Below are positions 1 through 5,066 of a stretch of 5,066 nucleotides of DNA, piece by piece; position 1 is the first letter of the stretch, and every line of letters begins with the position of its first letter. Where the stretch lies: assembly GCA_937967775.1 (NCBI GenBank), contig CALCJH010000215.1, positions 1 to 5,066 on the forward strand, written 5' to 3'. Below the pieces are notes generated by a model, which did no database searches, was not told the origin of the DNA, and saw only the letters and a list, made by a program, of their open reading frames with translations. The stretch comes from an uncultured bacterium. Lineage in GTDB: Bacteria > Armatimonadota > UBA5829 > DSUL01. A program made the position numbers and the translations under genes.

Positions 1-618
1 CCCTGGCCGCCCGAAGGGCAGTTCATCAATGACGGATTGCTGGACATCCAATTTGCCAGCAGCCGGGACGGAATGTGCTGGAATCGGGATCTGCGGGATC
101 CGTACGTGCGGCTGGACCTGCCGGACGGCCCGGCATCCAAAATGATGCACATGCTGGCGGGGATGGTCCCGGGCGACGGCTGCGTGCAGCAGTACTACGT
201 GGGGGGACGGCGCAGCCACGGGGAAGGCCGGACGGATAAAGATGTCAGGGTGGTCCACGAGACGCATTACGGCGACCCGATCGCCCTGCGTCTTGAGCAG
301 CGAATGGACGGGTTCGTCTTTGCGGAAAGCGCTTACACCGGCGGGCGACTGGTGACCCACCCCTTCCGGCTGCAGTCTCCGGAGCTGTGCCTGAACATTG
401 ACACATCGGCAAGCGGTGTGGCGCGAGCCGCCCTGCTTCGAGAGGACGGAACGCCCGTGGAAGGATATGGCCTGAAAGAGTGCGGGCGCATCCACGGAAA
501 CAGCACCCGGATGCCGGTCAGATGGGACGGCCGTGCGGATTTGAGCAACCTTGCGGGGCAGACAGTCAGGCTGCTTCTGGAGAGCCGGGCGGCCCGCCTG
601 TTCGCAGTGTATCCCTGA
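1..618 (+). CDS. C-terminal part of a beta-propeller glycoside-hydrolase-like protein (5' truncated)
   Basis: The frame is open from base 1 and ends at TGA 616-618, so the window holds the last 205 residues; the true start lies upstream. Early in the fragment the motif FASSRDGMCWNR (about residues 18-29) matches the 'SRDGxxWxR' blade signature of GH32/GH43-type five-bladed propellers. It is followed by a QQYYVGG strand (about 63-69), like the 'xxYYxG' strand of the same blades. Next comes IALRLEQRMDGFVFAES, then a beta-sandwich-like tail with LCLNIDTSASG and ending LAGQTVRLLLESRAARLFAVYP. This order (last blade, 'RxDGFVS', 'LxLNxD', 'L.GkpVRLrF.L..A.LYaf') is familiar from uncharacterised propeller glycosidase homologues of environmental bacteria. 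The probable role is hydrolysis or binding of a glycan. Substrate, catalytic residues and any signal peptide are not visible because the N-terminal half is missing. A TTG at 37 is not a credible start, since homology-like sequence continues upstream of it. Confidence 0.72.
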   Translation, partial: PWPPEGQFINDGLLDIQFASSRDGMCWNRDLRDPYVRLDLPDGPASKMMHMLAGMVPGDGCVQQYYVGGRRSHGEGRTDKDVRVVHETHYGDPIALRLEQRMDGFVFAESAYTGGRLVTHPFRLQSPELCLNIDTSASGVARAALLREDGTPVEGYGLKECGRIHGNSTRMPVRWDGRADLSNLAGQTVRLLLESRAARLFAVYP

Positions 619-622
619 CAGC

Positions 623-628
623 GAGGAG
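623..628 (+). promoter_or_regulatory. Ribosome binding site that decides the start of the six-hairpin protein
   Basis: GAGGAG lies 3 nt before ATG 632, inside the 13-nt gap after the stop of the propeller gene. The same frame is open back to an ATG at 551. That longer start would overlap the upstream gene by 68 nt and add 27 residues (Cys/Arg-rich, unlike a signal peptide or a toroid helix). The ATG at 632 is therefore preferred. Confidence 0.7.
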
Positions 629-631
629 AAA

Positions 632-1846
632 ATGACCGTTCACGACAGGAACCTGCTACTTGAGCGCGCCCGGCTGCTGGCCGGCTGGATGTTGCGCAAC
701 CAGGTGACAGATCGGTTCGACGCGAACCGCGGGCGCAGCATCCGCTTCTATGACGCCGATACCGGCGAGAAGGTCCTCACCGGCAACTGGATGACAGGAT
801 CGTTTCTGTGCGGCCTGCTGGCGATGTGGAAGCGCACCGGCGAAGAGCAGTATCTCCGGGGGGCTGAGTTCGCGGGACGCTACATCCTCTCCCTGCAGGT
901 GATGGACCGGGACGATCCGCATTTCGGAGCCATCCGGGAGATTACACCTCAGTCCATCGAATTCGCCCCCCGGGACGCCACAAGCGCCGCCTGGGGACTG
1001 GTGTGGCTGGCGGAGGCCACCGGTCAGGAGATCTACCTTCGGGGCGCGCGGCTGTTCGGGGACTGGCTGGTGGAGAAGGGAATGTACAACGGCTGGCCGC
1101 TATATGCCGTCTACATGGACCCTTCGATGGAGAACTTCTACTCCCGGGGATCCTTCCAGTCCGGCGCCGGCCTCTTTCTGCACGATCTGTTCCTGCTTAC
1201 GGGTGACCAGAGGTACGTCGAACGGGGACTGAATCCCATCGCCCGGATCTACCGGGACGACTTCATCACGGAAAGCGGCCAACTGGTTCTGGAGCGGGAT
1301 CCCTTCACGAACCGCATCACATCTCCAAAGCCGGGCGAGGATCCCACCGAGCATCAACACGCGCTGAACGACGACTTCGGCGGGGCCATGATGATCGCCG
1401 CCAGCCGCCTGTTCGGTGACGATTCTTATATCCGGAAGGCTGCCCTGTTCGCACGGTGGCTGGCGTCGGTGCAGGACGAGGACGGCGGCTTCGCAGGCGG
1501 ACGACATCCGTCGGCGGCGCCGGTCGGCGGGATGCTCTGCCGGGACATTGGTACCATTCTGGGCGAGCCGGGACTCATCGAATGCGCGGACCGGGCCCTG
1601 GGGAAGGTACTGGCAACACAGTTCCTGGACACCGGAGACCCCTGTCTGGACGGTGGCGTCAAGGGACGCTACGAGGGGAGCCGGCCCGACATTGGCGGCA
1701 AGCGATGCGTCAATATGCGCACCAGCGCCTACTCCCTGATGTTCCTCCTGAAGAGCGAAAGCGACCTGAAGGACATCTGGCTGGGCATCCACAACCGGCC
1801 GTTCGAGGATCACCGCTGGAAGGGCACTCACGGACTGGTCTGGTAA
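632..1846 (+). CDS. Six-hairpin (alpha/alpha)6-toroid glycosidase-like protein
   Basis: The protein has 404 residues, runs from ATG 632 to TAA 1844-1846, and starts with a soluble helix (LLLERARLLAGWMLRNQ) and no signal peptide, so it is probably cytoplasmic. The fold is read from recurring helical hairpins with a shared 'TGxxxYLRGAxxxxxWL' pattern: TGEEQYLRGAEFAGRYIL (69-86), TGQEIYLRGARLFGDWL (130-146), TGDQRYVERGLNPIARIY (190-207) and FGDDSYIRKAALFARWL (261-277). They are about 60-70 residues apart, as in six-hairpin glycosidases (GH88/GH105/GH127-like and N-acylglucosamine 2-epimerase-like). Between hairpins lie conserved-looking loops: TGNWMTGSFLCGL (50-62), DATSAAWGLVWLA (115-127), LNDDFGGAMM (245-254) and QDEDGGFAGG (281-290). 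The acidic pairs D247/D248 and E283/D284 are candidate active-site residues, by inference only. Length suits a single toroid domain. It follows the propeller gene by 13 nt, probably in one operon, suggesting action on the same saccharide. The precise family and substrate are not recognised. Confidence 0.7.
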   Translation: MTVHDRNLLLERARLLAGWMLRNQVTDRFDANRGRSIRFYDADTGEKVLTGNWMTGSFLCGLLAMWKRTGEEQYLRGAEFAGRYILSLQVMDRDDPHFGAIREITPQSIEFAPRDATSAAWGLVWLAEATGQEIYLRGARLFGDWLVEKGMYNGWPLYAVYMDPSMENFYSRGSFQSGAGLFLHDLFLLTGDQRYVERGLNPIARIYRDDFITESGQLVLERDPFTNRITSPKPGEDPTEHQHALNDDFGGAMMIAASRLFGDDSYIRKAALFARWLASVQDEDGGFAGGRHPSAAPVGGMLCRDIGTILGEPGLIECADRALGKVLATQFLDTGDPCLDGGVKGRYEGSRPDIGGKRCVNMRTSAYSLMFLLKSESDLKDIWLGIHNRPFEDHRWKGTHGLVW

Positions 1847-1942
1847 AGGCTCGGCTCCTTTCGCAAGCAGGCGCGGAGCACGACGGCGCGGCAGGAGAAA
1901 CGCCCGCGCGGTCCTAAGGTTTCTCTTGGAGCCGCCACAGCG

Positions 1943-1970
1943 TTTCCGGCGCAAACCAGGCTGCCGGAAA
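1943..1970. repeat. 8-bp perfect inverted repeat in the LOG leader
   Basis: TTTCCGGC (1943-1950) and GCCGGAAA (1963-1970) are exact reverse complements separated by 12 nt, ending 35 nt before the LOG start codon. As RNA this forms an 8-bp GC-rich stem, extendable by one G-U pair; as DNA it could be a dyad operator. No T run follows it, so it is not a standard intrinsic terminator. In GC-rich DNA a chance occurrence remains possible. Confidence 0.5.
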
Positions 1971-1993
1971 GCGCGGCAGACGTCCGTCCCGGA

Positions 1994-1999
1994 AAGGAG
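1994..1999 (+). promoter_or_regulatory. Ribosome binding site of the LOG-family gene
   Basis: AAGGAG sits 6 nt before ATG 2006, the strongest Shine-Dalgarno match in the window. It fixes the start at MGRSICVYSSSS, which is the expected first beta strand of LOG proteins. Confidence 0.75.
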
Positions 2000-2005
2000 C
2001 GTCCC

Positions 2006-2563
2006 ATGGGCAGAAGCATCTGTGTTTACAGCTCTTCCAGCGATCTTGTGGCTGACTGCTATTTCCAGGCAGCCCGGCGGCTCGGCGAGCTGATGGCGTG
2101 CCGCGGCGATACACTTATCTTCGGAGCAGGATGCATCGGATTGATGGGCGAGGCGGCCCGCGCAGTTCACGCCGGAGGCGGCAGGGTGGTGGGCGTCATT
2201 CCGCAGTATATGCGGAAGGAAGGCATCTGCTACGAAGAAGCTGACGAACTGATCGTTACGAAGGATCTGCGTGAGCGGAAGGCCGTAATGGAGAGTCTTG
2301 CCGACGCGTTCATTGCTCTTCCGGGGGGCTTCGGAACGCTGGAGGAGATCCTGGAGATCGTGACCCTAAAGCAGCTCCACATCCTGGATCACCCCGTTGT
2401 CTTTCTGGACACCGCCGGATTCTACGACCCTCTCAAGGAGCTGTTCGACCACATCTACCGGGAGTGCTTCGCAAGGGAGGAGTCGCGCTCGCTGTATCAC
2501 TTCGCGCCTACCCCGGAAGACGCGCTCGCCTATATTGACGCCTACGGCGAGGGCCATGCCTGA
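2006..2563 (+). CDS. LOG family protein (nucleoside 5'-monophosphate phosphoribohydrolase, TIGR00730 type)
   Basis: The 185-residue product matches the usual length of LOG proteins, which are cytosolic Rossmann-fold enzymes, usually dimers, often misannotated as lysine decarboxylases. Family members release the base from nucleoside 5'-monophosphates, classically cytokinin riboside monophosphate to free cytokinin plus ribose 5-phosphate. Visible landmarks are the N-terminal strand ICVYSSSS (5-12), the phosphate loop LIFGAGCIGLMG (37-48, usually YGGGxxGLMG), the VVGVIP strand (61-66), the LRERKAVM motif (88-95) and the diagnostic PGGFGTLEE (106-114). R91 and E114 have the 23-residue spacing of the catalytic Arg and Glu known in the family, so the enzyme looks active. 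The first two glycines of the usual YGGG loop read FGAG here, a mild variation. The 3' end overlaps the next gene by 8 nt, so the two are probably translationally coupled. Whether it makes cytokinins, salvages nucleotides or acts in a stress role cannot be told from sequence. Confidence 0.93.
   Translation: MGRSICVYSSSSDLVADCYFQAARRLGELMACRGDTLIFGAGCIGLMGEAARAVHAGGGRVVGVIPQYMRKEGICYEEADELIVTKDLRERKAVMESLADAFIALPGGFGTLEEILEIVTLKQLHILDHPVVFLDTAGFYDPLKELFDHIYRECFAREESRSLYHFAPTPEDALAYIDAYGEGHA
2549..2553 (+). promoter_or_regulatory. Probable ribosome binding site of the GH42-like gene, inside the LOG coding region
   Basis: GAGGG lies 2 nt before ATG 2556, a short spacing. Initiation may depend mainly on ribosomes terminating at the LOG stop (2561-2563), five bases beyond the start of the overlap. 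No other ATG precedes the hydrophobic signal segment. GTG 2595 is in frame but would remove the N-terminal arginines of the signal peptide. Confidence 0.45.
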
Positions 2564-5066
2564 CGGTGCCGAGAGGTGGTGCCCACGGACGGGCGTGTGG
2601 GTATTGTTCCTTGCGCTGATCGCCGCCGGAGCGTGCTCCGCGGAGCCGGTCTGGGTCTGTGACTTTGAGCAGGAGCTTCCCGATCTTCCGGCAGGAGCGC
2701 GCATCTCAGCCGGGCCATCCGAGACGCTAACCGGCAAAGCCTCGCTAGTGATGGACTCGACCGGCTCGGACCAGGAATGGAACGAGCTCTTCACCACATC
2801 TCCCGCCCAGGTCCGCTTTCAGCCAGGGAGAACCTACTATGTGTCCTTCCGTTACCGCATCCTCGACGCGGGCGAGGACAGGACGCGCTTCTACAGCCTG
2901 CTTCGCTCCGGAGAAGCGGGAGATATTTACGGGCCTTTCTGGTTGTGGAACCGGGAGCAGGGGGCGGAAGGGGTCATCCACCGCATTTTTCAGCCTGAGA
3001 GGGCAGAAGACTGGCGGCTGATCATTGGCGTCCGGCATCGCGGGAAGCTGGCGGTGGACGACATCCGGGTCAATCTCTGCAAGGGCGATCCTCCCGGCTA
3101 TGGCCTGAACGTGAAGCCTGGCCCTCCGGACGTCCTGTCACGTCGACGGGCTCTGGACGTTCGGCGCGAAAAAGATGGCCTACCGGGGATTCTGTCCGAC
3201 ATGGTGGTTATCTGGTGCAATGAGGGTGCGGGGGAAAAGATCGCCGCGGAGGGGCCGCGCAGGGCATTCGCGGCGGAGCACAACCCGGACTTCGTGGACT
3301 GGAACCCGTGCGGCCCGATGGCGAAGGAGTTCGGAGTGCGCACCTCACGGGGAGGACCGGAGTATCAGGAGTACTACCGTTTCGAGGGGCCCGACCTGTG
3401 GGACGCCCGCTACCGGATATTCGGCGACAACGGGTTCCAGGTCTCGCTGGACGGCACTTTCATCCGGGACGAAACCTGGGGGGAAGGCGGCTACTTCACT
3501 TGCCACATAGCACCAGGCTGGCACGGTTGGTTCATCGGAGAGCTTCTGAAAAAGTCGTCGGATCTGCTGGCGGTGTGTCAGGACAACATCGCCTGCGCAC
3601 CGTTCTACAAGGGACACGGTTGCTTCTGCCGGTTCTGTCTGGAAGGCTTCCGCCGCTGGCTTCGCCGGCGCTACACACCAGAGGAGCTGGCGCGGTTCGG
3701 CATTCCGGATATCGGGCGCTTTGACTACCGCGAGCGCGTGTGCCGTTACGGGCTCGTCGGCAACCGTGCCCTTGGCGATCCCGTGGTGCGAGAATACGTG
3801 AAGTACCAGTTCGTCTCCCATCTGCTGGCCTGGGCGGATGTGGTGGAGCGCGTGAAGGACGCCGGGCGCGTGCGAGGGCTGGTATTGCCGGTCTACGGCA
3901 ATCAGATCGGAGCGTTCGGTATGTGGCCGTTTGCGGCGGCGATCGGCCAGTTCTGCGATGTCATCGAGATTGAGGAAGTCACCGTTGCCGGGCGGGAGAT
4001 CCCTAACTGGGGTGTGATGTACCGGATGGGCAGGGCCTGCGCGCACGAAAAGCGGCCGGTCTGGGTGCGCGGTCCGGTACTAGACGGTCTTCAGGAGCGC
4101 TCCGGACAGATGAGTCCGCTATTCTGGACGGCGCATTTCGGTCAGGCGCTGGCCAACGGGGGAGCCCGGGTCATCTCGTTCGGGGTCAATGCCCCCTGGA
4201 CCGGCGATCCGCGGACGAAGGACTATATAGACATCCCGGAGCTGCGCGCGCTCTGGCGGGATTATGCGGCTTTCTGTCACGCGAACCGCGCGCTTCTAAC
4301 GCGCAGGGAAAGTCAGGCGAAGGTAGCTCTGATCTACTCCCTGCCTTCCGTGATGTACCGCCGCTTCTATCCTCAGCAGATTGACGACCACGCTCCGTTC
4401 TCGGCGTTCCACCAGACCTCTCTGTGGCTCGACCGTATGCATGTGCTGCACGATGCGGTTATATTCGGGCATCCTGAGCTGTTCGAGACGGATACGGCCG
4501 GGCTGGCAAAGTATTCTGCCGTTGTGCTGCCAGCCGCAGATGCCCTGACGGAGAGTCAGCTGGACTGGCTTCGGCGCTTCGCCGCAAAGGGCGGCATCGT
4601 CGCGACCCTGGGACCAGTGGGCGTTCTGGACCAGGACCTAAATCCGCGCGGCGATGTGCGACTGGAAGGGCCACGGGTATTTGACCTGAAGGCCGACCGC
4701 GCAGCTGCTCTGAAAGAGCTGCGGAATGTATCGCCGGTACGGGTGGATGGGCCGGAGGAAGTGACCGTGAACGTCTGGCGATCCGCTGGAGGCGCATCGC
4801 TCGACGTGCATCTGGTGAACTATGGAGCCGATCTCGTGCGAGGCGAGTGGACGGCAACCGGGCCGGTGACGGTAAGGGTCCGAGTTCCGACAGGCATGCG
4901 TGTCGGTGATGCCCATCTGCTCCAGTTCGGTGCGGCTCAGCGTGAAATCGAGGTCCGTATGCAGGATGGATGGGCCTCCTTCACCGTGCCCTCGGTGAAG
5001 GGATACTGCCTGGTATCGCTGGGGGATCGGGCGGCGATCCTGCGCGCAAACCGTGAGGCGGCGCAG
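2556..5066 (+). CDS. Exported GH42-like multidomain protein (3' truncated)
   Basis: The frame is open from ATG 2556 to the last base, 837 codons without a stop; the C-terminus lies outside. Residues 1-29 look like a Sec signal (hydrophobic core VWVLFLALIAAGA, 14-26; possible cleavage after A29), so the product is probably periplasmic, surface or secreted. Residues about 31-174 form a beta-rich domain starting VCDFEQELPDLP and ending LAVDDIRVNL, typical of carbohydrate-binding jelly rolls. Residues about 200-575 resemble the GH42 barrel: DETW at 305-308, CQDNIAC at 341-347, the cysteine cluster C356-x-C358-xx-C361 followed by FRRWLRRRY (365-373), and a late FWTAHFGQALANGGARVISF segment like the GH42 'LWsyqAxAhGAdgvxyF'. 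Residues about 588-705 are a flavodoxin-like domain (VALIYSLPS; YSAVVLPAADALT; GGIVATLGP) like the GH42 trimerisation domain. The tail (about 740 onward, DVHLVNYGADL) is a C-terminal beta-sandwich. The canonical catalytic glutamates seem to be missing, so activity is uncertain; an alternative placement is a GHL6-like hypothetical glycosidase family. Confidence 0.82.
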   Translation, partial: MPDGAERWCPRTGVWVLFLALIAAGACSAEPVWVCDFEQELPDLPAGARISAGPSETLTGKASLVMDSTGSDQEWNELFTTSPAQVRFQPGRTYYVSFRYRILDAGEDRTRFYSLLRSGEAGDIYGPFWLWNREQGAEGVIHRIFQPERAEDWRLIIGVRHRGKLAVDDIRVNLCKGDPPGYGLNVKPGPPDVLSRRRALDVRREKDGLPGILSDMVVIWCNEGAGEKIAAEGPRRAFAAEHNPDFVDWNPCGPMAKEFGVRTSRGGPEYQEYYRFEGPDLWDARYRIFGDNGFQVSLDGTFIRDETWGEGGYFTCHIAPGWHGWFIGELLKKSSDLLAVCQDNIACAPFYKGHGCFCRFCLEGFRRWLRRRYTPEELARFGIPDIGRFDYRERVCRYGLVGNRALGDPVVREYVKYQFVSHLLAWADVVERVKDAGRVRGLVLPVYGNQIGAFGMWPFAAAIGQFCDVIEIEEVTVAGREIPNWGVMYRMGRACAHEKRPVWVRGPVLDGLQERSGQMSPLFWTAHFGQALANGGARVISFGVNAPWTGDPRTKDYIDIPELRALWRDYAAFCHANRALLTRRESQAKVALIYSLPSVMYRRFYPQQIDDHAPFSAFHQTSLWLDRMHVLHDAVIFGHPELFETDTAGLAKYSAVVLPAADALTESQLDWLRRFAAKGGIVATLGPVGVLDQDLNPRGDVRLEGPRVFDLKADRAAALKELRNVSPVRVDGPEEVTVNVWRSAGGASLDVHLVNYGADLVRGEWTATGPVTVRVRVPTGMRVGDAHLLQFGAAQREIEVRMQDGWASFTVPSVKGYCLVSLGDRAAILRANREAAQ

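Larger units (their letters stand above)
1847..2005 (+). other. Intergenic leader of the LOG-family gene
   Basis: This 159-nt stretch is the only sizeable non-coding gap in the window. It contains an inverted repeat (1943-1970) and the ribosome binding site of the next gene. I found no convincing -35/-10 pair and no GC hairpin followed by a T run. Whether a new transcript starts here or the upstream operon continues cannot be decided by eye. Confidence 0.5.

Noticed and set aside
551..631. Upstream ATG at 551 as start of the six-hairpin protein
   Set aside because: It would overlap the propeller gene by 68 nt and add a Cys/Arg-rich peptide with no role in the fold; ATG 632 has GAGGAG just before it.
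1845..1861. Small hairpin AAAGG/CCTTT at the stop of the six-hairpin gene as a terminator
   Set aside because: The stem is only 5 bp with a 7-nt loop and the T run is only three bases, too weak for a confident intrinsic terminator.
1456..1917. + strand open frame of 153 codons overlapping the end of the six-hairpin gene
   Set aside because: It is an Arg/Gly-rich shadow frame within the real gene and has no homology-like features.
1100..2170. Long antisense open frame (356 codons) on the - strand
   Set aside because: It lies opposite the six-hairpin and LOG genes, both with clear family-like sequence and ribosome binding sites. Its translation is a low-complexity Arg/Ala/Pro/Gly-rich mixture typical of the shadow frame of GC-rich genes.
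2625..2642. Lipoprotein lipobox at the signal peptide end (Cys27)
   Set aside because: The sequence before Cys27 is A-G-A, without the usual Leu/Val/Ile at -3, so ordinary signal peptidase cleavage near A29 is at least as likely; lipidation is not claimed.
3345..4046. Antisense open frame of 233 codons on the - strand
   Set aside because: It is fully inside the GH42-like gene, whose + frame carries the recognisable motifs; no ribosome binding site or family resemblance was seen.

Overview
The window is GC-rich (roughly 60% by eye) bacterial DNA with four genes, all on the + strand and tightly packed. Both outer genes are cut by the window edges. The combination of an unusual GH42-like secreted protein, a beta-propeller glycosidase-like protein and an (alpha/alpha)6-toroid protein resembles carbohydrate-active gene neighbourhoods of Armatimonadota, Planctomycetota, Lentisphaerota and similar free-living heterotrophs. 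That placement is an impression from protein style only; nothing here fixes the taxon.

Layout. (1) 1-618: C-terminal 205 residues of a beta-propeller glycoside-hydrolase-like protein. (2) 632-1846: a 404-residue protein with no signal peptide, built of repeated helical hairpins of the six-hairpin glycosidase type; it follows gene 1 after 13 nt. (3) 1847-2005: the only real intergenic gap, holding an 8-bp inverted repeat and a good Shine-Dalgarno sequence. (4) 2006-2563: a LOG-family nucleoside 5'-monophosphate phosphoribohydrolase (cytokinin-riboside-monophosphate hydrolase type), with its catalytic motif intact. (5) 2556-5066: a long frame that overlaps the LOG gene by 8 nt and stays open to the window edge (837 codons, no stop). 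It encodes an exported multidomain protein: signal peptide, N-terminal beta-sandwich, GH42-like barrel, flavodoxin-like domain and C-terminal beta-sandwich.

Genes 1, 2 and 5 fit together as parts of a glycan-handling locus: an exported hydrolase-like protein, a propeller-type hydrolase and a probably cytoplasmic toroid enzyme. The LOG gene is the outsider, although its overlap with the last gene means the two are probably co-expressed. The most notable observation is that the last protein keeps the zinc-site signature of GH42 beta-galactosidases (CxCxxC followed by FRxWLxxRY), while by-eye alignment suggests that both canonical catalytic glutamates are replaced. No RNA genes, mobile elements or CRISPR arrays were seen.
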